From: Microbotryum silenes-acaulis
Lineage: Eukaryota; Basidiomycota; Microbotryomycetes; Microbotryales; Microbotryaceae
Assembly: GCA_003665825.1 (NCBI GenBank)
Contig: QPFY01000015.1
Location: forward strand, 787,763 to 851,762
Length of the DNA: 64,000 bases
Reading direction: 5' to 3'
In this document: one piece after another, positions 23,497 to 35,600 of the stretch
Position numbering within the stretch: the first letter of the stretch is position 1
Layout of the letters: every line of letters begins with the position of its first letter
The notes under the pieces: generated by a model
The model's input: only the letters and a program-made list of their open reading frames with translations
Told to the model about the DNA's origin: nothing
The model's database searches: none
Position numbers and translations under genes: made by a program

Positions 23497-23919
23497 TGAG
23501 AATGATGCAGCAAAATGGCCACGCGCGCGAACCCGCTTAAGGATTCGCCCGAGATTACGCGCGCTTAACAGCGCTTAACGGTGCATAAGATGTGCATAAG
23601 GACGCATACGCGCGCGGCTGAATTGGGCGAACCTCATAATCCGCGCATAGCCAGCGCTGCGATGACTCGCCCTGCTTAAGGATCGCTTAACGCGCGCTTA
23701 ACGTTTGACCTCGCTTACACTTCGCATACGTAACTGCGAAGCCTGTACTTGCACACGAGCGGGCGGATTGCTTTCTTGACCCCAACAAGTTTCTGTGCTA
23801 AAATCCCATCAAAAGGCGCTTCACTTGATTTTATTCAATGAGGCTAAGGAGCATATATTCAGGAAGTAGTTGGTCCATATAACACCGTAATTTCTACAAA
23901 AATGACTTTCCAGCAAAAT

Positions 23920-26900
23920 CTATGAGTCCGCCACTGGAGGCCGTCGAGCAGGCCGCAATGTGCCCTGCAATGCTTCACGTAATAGGTTTATGGTGAAATG
24001 ACGCCCAAGGTGACGAAAAACATGTTGATCCTGGGCGAGATTCACCACAAACTCCCCATTCCATTGATCCATCACATTCCGAAAATCCAGGTCGGGTGCC
24101 AATTCCGCATGGCCTAACAACGGCTGAACAAATGCGGGGCGCAATACGTCCTGAACACGGAAGATTTGTTGCACACACTGCCCATCACTTTTCAATCGCT
24201 TTTTCAGCACCGGCTGTAGGATTGCCAGATTTTGTTCACTGTTTGGGCACTGCAAAGGCGGGGATTAGGACAGATTCGTAATGGTGTTCGAACTTAGCGA
24301 CCATGATCACCGCACGGTAGTAGTACTCACCCACTCAAATTCATCTCCAATGCAAAGCTCGTGGCAAGTGCCACCTATGTCCAAGGTAAAAATACCTCTC
24401 AAGCGGAAGATCGTGAAAGGGAGGACGAAGTGCCAGGCTCTGTCCTTGAAAGTCGCATGGTTGTGGTATTTGCCGATTGGACCGTAGTTCAAGTTGTGCA
24501 CAAAGACACAGTCAAAGCGAGTACAGTATCCATCCTGATTGCCGTGCTTGTAACGAAAGGTTGCTCGTATGACGTGTTTGATGATATCTGAGCGTACATG
24601 AGACAAATCAGTATGCTGAGGAGACCAGTGCAGCGTTCTCCTAGTACCAGCTCACCTGCGTCATCCCTCGTCTGTTCCGGTGTGTTCTGATATATGCGGT
24701 TGGAGACTTTGAAGCTGTGATACCACTTTGCTTTCTCATCGTCCAAGGATTCGACGTCTTCACTTGAGTGTCCAAATTCGAGGAGGTAGCATGTTGTCTA
24801 CAAGGCCAGGTGCCACATACGTCAGTTTGACGCCTGTTGAACACTCAAAGAAGAGAAGTGGACAGTGGACCGCACTTATTTGCGAGCTGAAGAAGGCGAG
24901 GCTGTTGGAGAGAGACCTGGAGTTCGTTCATCGTGATCATGCATCGATTGTTGCCGGCTGAATGGGATGGCAGATGGGTTCAAAGTCAGCTAAGGGCTAG
25001 GCAAGACTTGCAGTTACAGGCCGGAAACTCACAAGGTCGCGCAGAAAGGTGGAACTCATGTGGAACTGGATCAGGTATGGGTAATATGATTCGATCTCCA
25101 GTAGATCTCACAAGCTTGTCAAGATCTATCACATTCTCCAAAGATCTGATTTTATCGGCTCGTCTTGAGTAGTTGATGAGTTGCGAAGCGGTGTTGCACT
25201 TGTTGCTGGCTCTATATGCGACCTTGACCGAGTCAATATGGGCACGCTTGGGTCGATACAGTAGGTCAGTGTAACGTTCGCTCAAGAATTCTATCAGATC
25301 AGAGACTGACCTCCGATGTGTTTGTATCGGAGTGTACAGGAACGCCCCACTTCTTGGTCCATTCCGCGTAGTGCGATACGGAGTGAAGGCGGGGCCAATT
25401 GAACCCCAATTTTTCGACCTGTCCGTCGACAATTCGAAATCGATCATACGTGTTTCTCGCAAGCTGAAATCCGAAGGCACGGAAAGTCACGTAAGTTGAA
25501 GCATGCAAAAATTCGTTCAGAGGGCATTGACTCACAAACATGTAAGCATCGTACGCAAAATCCATATCGTCTACGTCATCAGCCGTGGCCTCTAGGGACG
25601 TGGCGTACATAATTAGCACGGAAAGCAGTGTCATAATTTGGGCGTTTTCGTCGACGAGGGTTCGTGATTCGTAGTCGTCTCCGATGATCTGAACATCTGC
25701 TTAGAAGCATGTGAATGAATCAGTCAGCACAAGCATTGCGGTCCGAAGATGTAGTATTTTGGAGGCGCGACTTACCCCACACACCGGCAGGAAAAATCTG
25801 CGTGATCCCGGCAGAAGATATCAGGATCGACGCTACTATTAAAAACACATGAAGTTGAAAGAATTCACTCACTTTCATCAAGTCGCGCGTATGTTTACCG
25901 GTCCAGTTGGAATGCTGAAACCCGTCCTTGAAGCGACGCAGTTGTGAATGAAGGGGCATCAAACGCATACTGTTGTACAATATTCGACATCTCAGATCGC
26001 ATGCTTGTTCTTGATTGATTCAATCAAACTTACTTCAGCTCGATTCTGCCAATTAGTTCGTCGAGTTTTTGCTTGTTTCTCCTGGGATGAGCATCAGCGG
26101 CGATTTGTATGTCTCAATGAACAAGTCGTCAATAGTGATGTCTTTCACCATGCCTGATGAGAGAGGACGAGGAGAGAAAGAAAGGATCAATGAAAAGGAG
26201 AAGCCGTCTATAGCTAGCAACACTGACCTTTGATCAGCTGGTGGAGAGGATCAGCCACCATGAGCTCATGCCCATTGACCCCTAAATAATCCCAGACGGT
26301 CTGAGCCTCAGGAAGGGACTGATTCAGTGAACAGGAGCCGAGGGGGAAATCCTGCAAAATTTACCCTGCCAAGGTGATAGCCTTCTTCTTTGGCCGCCTT
26401 TGTCTGCGCTGTGATTGTCCTGAGCTGGCTTGCTGCCCTTCTGACTTCGTAGGCATCGGCACTCGTACGAGGGGCGGCAGGGCCTTCTTGAAGCTTGAGT
26501 GGCTCTTGTACACAGCTAGCAGCGCAAACAGAGTGAGCCCATGTAAGTTAAGTCAACTCTGCAGGCGATCAAACGCTAGCTGTCGTCCACCTACCAAGGA
26601 ACGTAGCCCTGAACAAGGGATGTAAGCCAACACTCCTCCAGATAGTCAACAGATACCGGTCCAAAGTACACCCTGATGTATCGATAGTGGCCATCCACAA
26701 ATTGGAAGAGGTGTCGGCCTGAAAGAAGGTGTCTGATCGGAGCCCACACTATCCTGTAGGATTTGAGCTATTCTATCAGAGCTCTCCGCTACGTCGACCG
26801 AGCCGAGACAGCTTACTCTAGAGCTCGATGGAGCACCCTGCGTTTGTATATACGGAACATCTCGTCATTGCCTTTGTCCGCCCCTTGGATTTGAGTGGGA

Positions 26901-28379
26901 GGCGGATGCCACAGCATTAGCAACAGCCAGCCCACCGTTGGCAAAATAGAAGCCCCGGGCGATACTCACTTTCCACTTTAGGAAGGAAAGCTATAACGAC
27001 CAAACCGCCATGGTTTTCACGTTTGAGGAATCCGGCGTTGACCCCTAGAGACATATACACAGGATGGGCTGAGGCAGTCCCAGTTCCGATCGACAAGACA
27101 GTTGAATCCGAGCTGGTGTCAATGTGAACGGCCACATCGGTCGGGTTGTCGAGAATGTCCTGCGGACGGCTACTAGTCAGTTCTCTTGATGGACTTTGCG
27201 CCGGGCGATTTCAACATCCATCCAGCGCTTACTTGCATTTCCCACGCTTTGTCTGCGGTATGGGGCGCCCCATATACCCGTTGCTCCTGACCGTTTGATT
27301 TGACCTCGAACACCTTCATGGGCCGCAGATGCTGGTGACCGCAGAATACGGGATTGGAGAGAAGATGTTGGAGCACATGATGCGCGTCCCGACATCGGAA
27401 CGTATGTTCCTGTGAATAGAGGTGTCGAGGTTAATCGGCTCGAACCTGCTCGTGTCCCTGTCCTGGACTGGCAGCGCTTACCAGCTGCAAAAATGGAAGT
27501 TCAGCAGCACTATTCGACCACCCTAAGTCCTCCGCAGTTATGATGATTTTTTCTTCGCGCCATTCAGTGTGATGAGCTAAGTAATGGAGGAGCACGATTT
27601 AGAGTTAGGTGGAAGATTGGAGAGCTCAAAACACTTGTACAAAGCTCATCATAGGGTATTTTTTCGATTGTAGATCTGAGTTGAAGCCTGTTGCTGAAGG
27701 CATGGTCCGCCTGCGGAGTGATATCTCGGGACTTAGATGGCGGATATGACCCCGTTCCAGCGTCCACAACTTCGGCCGAACATACCTGAAGAAACGTGTT
27801 GTTGAAAGTGACCATCGCATTGAATAGAGACTCAGACATTGAGCGAGTCAACAGTGCATACTGATAATCCTTTTCGTCCTGGAACGGATAAAAGACGTTG
27901 TTCGGGTCGAACAAATGGGCATGCGGAACCGTTGGAGGCGGAGTGTGTTCGTCACAAAGTTGTCCGTCGGCTCGGCTCGCCCAGCCTGCGAGTGGAGGTT
28001 GTTCTACTCGAAATTTTCTCTTTTGGCGAGCGTCCCACTCGGGCTGGTCATCGAGGGTATGATCATACTCAGAGTCTGATGAACTGTCGCTCGAGGAGTC
28101 GTCATCGTAGTCGCTACCGCTCGAGTTGAAGCCATCGACGTCGCAGTCGGGCCAACCGTTTCTGAGGTTCTTCTGTCGTCTGCGGCGTCGGCGAAAGAAC
28201 TCTTGGCGAGAGCGCTGTTGTCTAAGAACTTGGAGGTGACTTCGTTCAGCAGCCGATGACGTGGGTAGTACGCGGTCGAGCGGTCGGGGCCTTTCGTGAA
28301 CGTGCAAATGTGCTTCGAGATTGCGCACATGGTGGAATGATCTCTGACAACCAGCAATGTTGCATCGGAATTGACTCAT
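23920..28379 (-). CDS. Plavaka-like transposase A
   Basis: Multi-exon transposase on the minus strand. It starts at MSQFRC (28379), with an N-terminal C2H2 finger C-x4-C-x12-H-x3-H (CNIAGC...AHLHVH). A basic and then Ser/Asp-rich stretch follows, then PFQDEKDYQYALL (a Plavaka-type landmark, about 27870), the block VFCGHQHLRPMKVFEVKSNG (about 27340) and SAHPVYMSLGVNAGFLKREN (about 27060). Next come RRFKDGFQHSNWTGKHTRDL (about 25900), LGFNWPRLHSVSHYAEWTKK (about 25400), and the last exon VQDVLRPAFVQPLL ... NLAQDQHVFRHLG with stop at 23920. It is homologous throughout to transposase B. Exons alternate with about a dozen short introns; borders were not all fixed. No frame break was noticed in the conserved blocks, so it may be intact. 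I assigned no catalytic residues. Confidence 0.7.
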
Positions 28380-28789
28380 TTGCAAACGAGAGCCTTCATG
28401 TTCAAGCGACATCCCGAAGGCCTGTACGACGAGTCTACTGTCAGCGAGAGTGGACTGAAGCTGGAGGAAGGCAAGGGACGCGCGTAAACACAGCCTGAAT
28501 GCAGGCATATTTTCTCGAAATGCGCTAAGTTGTCCAAAACTACGCCGCGCAGCTAGCGCGTTGCGGCGCGACGTGGCAGCATAGGGGCCACTGCATATGT
28601 TGGCGCACGCTAAACCGCGCCCTAAAAAAACACCGAACAACAAATGCGATGTGTCACGCGCGCTCGTTCTGTTTACCACCTTTTGACTCCCTCCCTCTTC
28701 CTCCTCACTCACTCACCGTCCCTTCCTCGCCTGTCGTCTTGTCTCGGTCGTAGCCCTTCCACCCAGTGCCTGTCCAGCGATCTGTTCAC
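28380..28789. promoter_or_regulatory. Divergent promoter of element A
   Basis: A 410-bp gap between the divergent starts of transposase A (28379) and accessory gene A (28790). Element B has the matching arrangement (32252-32674, 423 bp), so shared control of the two genes is likely. The half next to the accessory start is pyrimidine-rich. Confidence 0.55.
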
Positions 28790-29762
28790 ATGTCTTCTCG
28801 ACCTTCTCGAGCGAGTGCCACCGCGTCTGTGCGCCTTGCTACAATGCGGGACCGCGACACGCCGGCGGACCGACGGGAGAGGGCGCAAGCCCAGCAAAAA
28901 CGAAAGGCGGCGAACACGAAGGCGGCCGACAACAAGCGGCGGCGACTCGACGTCGCTGTCGGTGTGAGCCAAATCAACGCAGCGAAGAAGCAAGACGCTT
29001 GGCAACGCCACAAAGCCGCAAAGGAGCAGAAGGAGAAGTACGTGCAAGTGTGATCTCTTAACTCTACTGTATCTTTTCTTGAATGTAGGTGAACTGAGGC
29101 CTCGCCCGTCCTTGTTTCCAGTGCACCCCCAGCAGCCCCTGCACACGCGTCCAGGCTTGCGGTGACACGCACCTCTTCTCTTCACACCGTTCATGCAGAT
29201 ACCACACGTCAGCTTTTCCGTGCACAGCAGACTTCTGTTGAGCCATACAGCGGCGAAGATAGCGGCGACGAGGACTCCTATATCGATCCTGCTATAAAGG
29301 ACCTTGTGTTGGGTGGACAAGCCGAGGACCCCTGTGACTTTTCGGACAACGGTCAGGACGAGGCAGACTCGGACGAGGGCGAAGACTTAGTCGGACCCAC
29401 GGTTGTGGATGGCGCCGATGGGGCCGCACCTGTCGCCATTGTCAACAAGGTAGCGACCAGCATCATGGACGATGATGACGAAAGCGTCATTCCAGGCGTA
29501 GTGAGTAGCATTCAAGCAGGTTTCGGTACTTGCGTGCAGGCATTCAATGGGTCGTATCAACACTTGCAGACACCCCAGCCCAAGGCTCAGGCTCTACAGT
29601 CCTCAATCGCCGGACAAGCTTTAAGACGCAATCCACCGCAAGGTAGGGTTGCCAGTCGTACGCCAGGCTCGTCTTCGTCGTTTGCGAGATCGTCGCCCCT
29701 GGTCAAAGGGAACCTCGATGACAATGCCCCCTACGACGGGGCGCACAACCGCAAGCCAATAG
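28790..29762 (+). pseudogene. Accessory gene A, 5' part (interrupted by element B)
   Basis: Exon 1 starts MSSRPSRAS and is Lys/Arg/Ala/Gln-rich (TPADRRERAQAQQKRKA..., ends near 29037). A later exon (from about 29199) is acidic (GEDSGDEDSYIDPAIKDLV..., QDEADSDEGEDL), then Ser/Gln-rich up to NRKPI. There element B is inserted. The N-terminus resembles that of accessory gene B (ADRDTVSDRRDQRAVKTKAK). The exact splice between exon 1 and the acidic exon was not fixed. Confidence 0.6.
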
Positions 29763-29774
29763 CATCAGCAACTT

Positions 29775-29960
29775 TGCCACTCGCGCTTTAGTGCAATTTA
29801 GCGCACTTTAGCGCACTTTAGCGAACTTTAGTGAAATTTAGCTCGTTTTCTATAATCTCCGGTGGGTCGCTAAATGACACTTAAAAGGCACTTAACTTAA
29901 GTGCCATTTAGTGCTTCCGTGCCATTTAGTGCACTTTATAGTGGTTTTGCAACAGCAACC
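29775..29960. repeat. Subterminal repeats of element B (left)
   Basis: Repeated words of the type GCACTTTAGCG, CACTTTAGCGAAC and GCCATTTAGTGC on both strands. The right end carries the same words at 37440-37505 (GCGCACTTTAGCG, GCCATTTAGTGCC). Such subterminal arrays are usual transposase-binding sites in CACTA-like elements. Confidence 0.65.
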
Positions 29961-30073
29961 TGATTCAGTGCTATTATGTGTATAAGCGCACTTTAGCGAC
30001 CAATGCTATGCCTGGTAGTACTTCTTTATACTTATATTCCACTTCTAATTCTGCAGTGCTGAGTACTAAGTTA

Positions 30074-32251
30074 CTACCAACTAAATAACTCATTCTGAGC
30101 GACCGCTTCTTGCGTATCAATCGGGGCAAAGTTTGCCGAAGTACCCGACCTCCGTCCCCGCCTCGAGCGAGTTCTCGGCCACGCTGCCTCCACACTCGCC
30201 CAAACGCGCTTCGTGATCAAGTCTGAACTTGAGGCATACCCCCCGCTGCGGAAACGGCTCATTATGCCGGCAACGAAAGGTGCTTGAACCTCGCCCGAAA
30301 ATTCCGCATTTGAATTGAACACCCGCTCGAGAGACACGCGCGCCTATCGATGAGACCAGTAGACAATGTTAGGTCGAACGCCAGCCGGATGATCCCGGAG
30401 AAGTCTCGACTCACCGCAGCATAAGCGTGACACACTAGCCCAAAAGCGATGGCGTGCTGGTGCGGCTTCGTTAAATCAAGCGTTTCCCAGTCGAGAGAGG
30501 CCAGCTTTTTGCTCTTGGCGCGGACTGCGAACACGGCGGCGAGAGTGTAGAACAATGGGTTTGACAGGTCCTGTGGCATCTGGCCGGCCGGAAGGTATTG
30601 CTGCAGGCACGCAAAAAGTGAACACCGAAGTTCAGCGCTGCGCGGGAGTACAACTCTTTGAAGCTCACCCTGTAAGTGGGGCCACAGCGAAGTTCCAAGA
30701 ACCCCTCCGAACAATTCTTAGCCTCGCTAAGAAGGGACGTGGCTGATGCGGTTGCCAGTTCCCCGCCGCCCTCGTCAATTTTGTACGCAGCCAGTGTAGG
30801 TACCTCGGCCTCCGTCCTCATCATCGATAGTACCGCCTGGTTTGTTGCCCGCACCTGTTAGTGAAGTGTAGGCTCGCTATGTCAGTCTGTGACCCAAGCA
30901 GGGAGAAATTCGGGTAGTGTGAGACATACTTTTGCTACCATCGCGTCGGTTACCTCGTAGGTTTTATCGTCGGTTACGATCGGATAAGTCTTGGCGACTT
31001 GCAAAAGCTGGTCACGAATCTGCGACGCCGTTACCCATAATCCAGATTCCTTTTGGATATTCATCAGGAAAATGTGCTTGTACCAGACTGCGGCGACCTC
31101 GGCTTCATCCGGGGGTAGAGGGTCGGCCTTGACATTGATTCGGTTCCGTCGCGCAGAGGTGCTCCTGGACGACGGCAACAAGCCTTCGCGAGCTGGAAGT
31201 TGCCCGGGGTTCCGCTCAGATGCAGATGATGAAGCGGATGCCGTAGGGGCTTGGGTAGTACTCGACCTGACTCTGGACGCGGCCGAGGATGCGACAACCT
31301 GCCCGCATGCAAGGATCAAATGGCAGCAGTCAGGCACTAGTTGCTTCTCAGGGAAGAAAAGACAATCTCACCTTCTCCTTGCAAGCCCTCGCGAAGTCTG
31401 CCAGTGAAATATCAGCACAAAAACGTGGTGGCAATTGATGCTAAGAACCACCGTACCGTCTCCGTCCTCGTCCTCGCCCTCATCGGCATCATCATCGTCG
31501 TCTTCGTCGCCGCTCTCGTCGCTGTCGCTCTCATCGTCGTCCTCACTATCATCGTCGTCCTCACTATCATCGTCGTCCTCACTATCGTCTTCGTCCTGGT
31601 CTTCTTCTGATATGGTATGCGCGGTATAGACAGTAACCGCTTCGTAAATATTAACTCAGTGCGATGGTGTAGACCTGGCTCACCGTGCATCTCGATCGGA
31701 CGACTGCTACGGCCTACGCGGCCGTTGACGACTAGCAGCGTCTCAGTAGAGGATGCAGCAGGGTCGGGTAGGGTGATCGAAGCTTTAGATCTGCAAAATA
31801 CTGGCGCGACTCAATGTCTGCTGCCGCGCGTCACGATATGATCCACGCCACCACTGAGCGCTGAACTCACTTGCGACCCTTCTTACCCGGCTTGTCGCAG
31901 GCGAGAGCAGGAGCGTGTTCCGAGTCTTGACCGCGTTTGTTCCTATGGACGTACGAGATGAGTTTGACATGCCAGACACATAGATAGATGGTATTAACCG
32001 AAATCAAAGGCTCCTCACTCAGGAAGGTCTGCGACAGACTGATAAGCATTCGCGCTGGCGAGGGAGATGGCCGCTTTTCTGGACTTCGCATTTTTGGCCT
32101 GCTTGGCCGCCTTGCTCTGCGCTCGAACCTGCTTGGCCTTTGTTTTGACCGCGCGTTGATCCCGCCGGTCGCTGACGGTGTCCCGGTCGGCGGCTACCGC
32201 CTTGGCCACACCTTTCGATGCCTGCCGGGCAGGTGCCATGGATCGATTCAC
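30074..32251 (-). CDS. Plavaka accessory protein B (DUF6532-like C-terminus)
   Basis: Product not assigned a function. The first exon (from 32251, MNRSMAPARQASKG) is strongly basic. A middle exon (about 31620-31445) is an Asp/Glu/Ser repeat tract. Then come VWYKHIFLMNIQKESGLW (about 31100), TYEVTDAMVAKV (about 30960), PQDLSNPLFYTLAAVFAV (about 30560), DLTKPHQHAIAFGLVCHAYA (about 30460), and the last exon SGEVQAPFVAGIMSRFRSGG with stop at 30074. The blocks align one by one with accessory gene A. The NPLFYTL...HAIAFGLVCHAYAA part resembles the DUF6532 domain seen in basidiomycete mobile-element-associated proteins; this is a tentative match from memory. It is divergent from transposase B. Confidence 0.6.
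31440..31620 (-). repeat. 18-bp acidic coding repeat inside accessory gene B
   Basis: GTCGTCCTCACTATCATC-type 18-bp units repeat about three times on the plus strand, within a longer GTC/ATC-rich tract. On the minus strand they encode SEDDDD units inside a 45-residue Asp/Glu/Ser run. The plus-strand hydrophobic frame across it is only its antisense shadow. Confidence 0.7.
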
Positions 32252-32674
32252 AAGGAACCGGTCAGGGCGAGATGGACAGGCGAGGGTGGGCGCAAGAGGG
32301 ACGGGTGGGGATCGTTGGCGGCGGCAGTGAGCGGGAGGAAGGAAAAAGAGGCCCGTGACGGCGCGTGGCCTTGGTAAACAACACGCGGCCGTGGCCTAAT
32401 GCGAGTCACTTCGACGCGACGGCGCTCGCGCTCGCGTCCGAGCAAAGGCCCGGTTCACGCCAAGTTGGAGGGCTGAAGCGCTGACCAGCGGTTCGACACC
32501 CTCTGGCCGCGTGGGCGACGCGCGAGGGAATCTCTTCTGCCTTACTCACAAATCTATTCAAGTCTCGGCCCCCTATCAACAGGCGTAAGAGGCGCAGTCG
32601 ATCCCTCTTGCCTTCGCCGCATAGCGACTTCAATCTACGATACTCGCCGGCCTTCACACTGGCTCTGTCACTGC
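32252..32674. promoter_or_regulatory. Divergent promoter of element B
   Basis: A 423-bp gap between accessory gene B (minus start 32251) and transposase B (plus start 32675). It matches the 410-bp gap of element A in position and length. GC-rich, with no obvious TATA box. Confidence 0.5.
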
Positions 32675-35600
32675 ATGGATCCAGGGCCGCGCGTGGCCTA
32701 CGCATGTGACTTTGACTACTGTGAGCGTGAGTTCAGGTCTCTGCGGGGGTTGTCTCTGCACAGGCGACAGATACATCGGCCGCCTGTCGACAAGGAACCT
32801 TGCACTGCCGACGAAGCCGAACAACAGCGGCTCGCTGCTCTCACATGGAACGCGACGGTTCAAGCCAATATCGAGTACCAAAATCGTGTGCGGCTTTGCG
32901 AACGGCTCGGCATCCCATACGACTCGGACGTCAGCGCCAGCGAATCGGATTCTGACGCGTCATCAACGGAGTCGGACGACGAGGGACGGGCCAAGCAAAC
33001 ACATTGGGACCGTCGGCAGCATCGGAAGTTCCGGGCTGAGTCATACCCCGAGGCGGGATGGGCGTGCGACGCCGAAGGGAACTACTGCGAGACCCAATCG
33101 CCTCCTCCGACGCACGACGCGCGCCTGCATGATCCGACCAATCCCTACTTTCCTTTCGAGGACGAACTCAGCTTCGAATTCGCCAGACTGGCGGAGAAGA
33201 ACCGCTTTTCGAAGAGGGTCTTCGATGATCTATTGCACCTTCATAGAAAAGCCGGAGTGAGTACGAGTACTACGGCGTTCACTGCCTGTCCAGGCGCTGG
33301 AAGCTAGACTGTGTCGGGTGGCCACTGCAGCGAGCTAATCAATCGATCAACTAACTCTCACAGCTCGAGTATCAATACAAGACTCGCAAAGCTTATCGTA
33401 AAATCCTGAAAAAGGTTCCTTATGGTGCGTTTGTCCAGGTCTTGGTGTATTCTATCCTCATGCTGAGTTTGACTTGATCATCCAATTGACGTCCGCAGCA
33501 AAGTGGACCGAATGGAAGAAGAAATCCTTAAAATTGACGAGAGGAAATCTCGGTATTCCTGAGGGGTTCGGCAGTCTTCCTTTCTTGGACCAGGTGAGAA
33601 CGTTCATGCTACAGCCGCGGATACCGCCGCTGACGTGCGGCGGGGCAACCCGAATGATTTCGCAGTCGTTCGACTACTATATTCGCGATGCGGAGGCGGT
33701 CCTGCGTCATCTTCTCTCGTCCACCGCCTTTTTGGGCCACCAGAGCTTTGCTCCAGAACAACTGTTCCAAGTTCACAAAGACGGTTCCGAAACCCGCTTT
33801 TATTCCGAACCGCTTACAGGCACAGAGGCCTGGGACTTTCAGGTGAGTCGACCTACTCCCTGAGCCCAGCACCCCACCATTCGGCAAGCTGACTGATATT
33901 GCAACAGTGTGCTCTACCCGATAGACGCCATTTCGGCATTCGCATCGATACGGGGCACGACGCAACAGCACTGGCCATGGGAACCGGCACAGCCTCCGCC
34001 CATCCGATCTACCTCTCGCTCGGAAACAACGCCGGCTTTCTCAAGAGGGGCCCTTATGGGGGCATGATCCTCATTGGATATTTCCCTAACATTACTCGTT
34101 CGTCTCCGTCGGACCGCTGGGGTGCATCAATTGGCTGAAAATATGATGACTGACCAGATAAATGAGTTTTGCAGGCACTGACAAAGGCAACGACGAGTTG
34201 TGGCGTTTGTTCACTCGACGAGTGAAACATTGCGTACTCGAGTGAGTTGCCAATTCGAGTCGCAACTGTTTCCCTGGCCCCGCCTGACCTATGAACCTTT
34301 TAGGCAATTGTGGCAACCGATCAAGCGCTTTCTCACCGAGAGTCATTTGTTTCTGTGCGCCGACGGCCACTATCGTTTCGCGCGCGTGTACTTCGGCCCA
34401 ACAGCTGTCGACTATCCGGAAGCGTGCTGGTTGCTGGGTGTGGCATCAGGGCATGTCGTTTGGTAAGCCTCGAGCAAGCTATCTTCCATGGGTAGATACA
34501 GAACACTGATGCCTGAACCATGTCGTTGCCAGCTGTACGCTTAAGCATGGCGAACTCCACCAGTCGCCAGGGGAACCGAGGACTAGTGCCAAGTCAGCGG
34601 CCCTTCGTGATGAAGCGAAGCAAGTCGATGGGAGTATGCACAAGCAGATTGCCGCCCTACGGATTCATGGGCTAAATTTCGGTTGGGTGAGTCATGTGCC
34701 CAGGCCGGAACCGCCCGATACCACCAGCGGCTGACGAAGGTTTGCCCGTGTCTTCCCCGCAAAGACTGTTTGGGATGGGCTTGGAATCAACGGTCACAAA
34801 CTTTGCGGTGCGGATTCCCTTCATCAACTGATTAAAGGTATGCGCTTCTGTTCAATGATGTCAAAGTTATACTGTCAAGTGCTAATGTTCGCATCCAAAT
34901 GGTGACAGGCATGGTCAAGGACATCACCATCGACACTCTTTTGATCAGCTTCTGCAAAGACGACGAATCAAGGTTCGTGTTCGATCAGATCACCACCAGT
35001 ATTGGCGCACAGTGAGTGACTCGATCTGCCAAGAGACGCTGATTTGCGACCGAAACCGAGTTCTGACGTACCCATCGAATGTGAACGCGATCTCGCGATG
35101 CCACAGTCTCAGATGCATGCCGATGCATTCGCTGCAACGCCGATTCAAGGACGGCTTCCTGCATACGAACTGGACGGGTGCACATACTCGCAAGCTGATG
35201 AATGTACGTCGCAGATGGATCAGACTGTGACTTGGTTCGCGCTGATCTTGAGGACCAACCTGCCTGGAGTGTAGATTTTCCCCGCTGCGATATGGGGTAG
35301 GTGCCAATTTTCGTCGCTTTTTGTTGACGTCGCGTGAAGGCTCATCGAGGCGCCTTGATTGTCCTGATTACATCGTGCGCAGAGGTGACATGGGTTGACA
35401 AAGACAGGGTCTCTTGCACCATGGTCGACGATATATGCCTTATCATGGCCATCCTTTCCTACATCATCATGCACGCCACTTCTCTTGAATCCACCGAGGA
35501 GAGCTTGGAGGACTTGGAGTTGCTGATTTCCGAATACATGCTAGTAAGTTCACACTCTTGCGTGCGGATACCACTATTTCGGCGAGTTTCAGATAGCTTA

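Noticed and set aside
31341..31610. Plus-strand hydrophobic frame resembling a membrane protein
   Set aside because: It is the antisense reading of the Asp/Glu/Ser repeat in accessory gene B.
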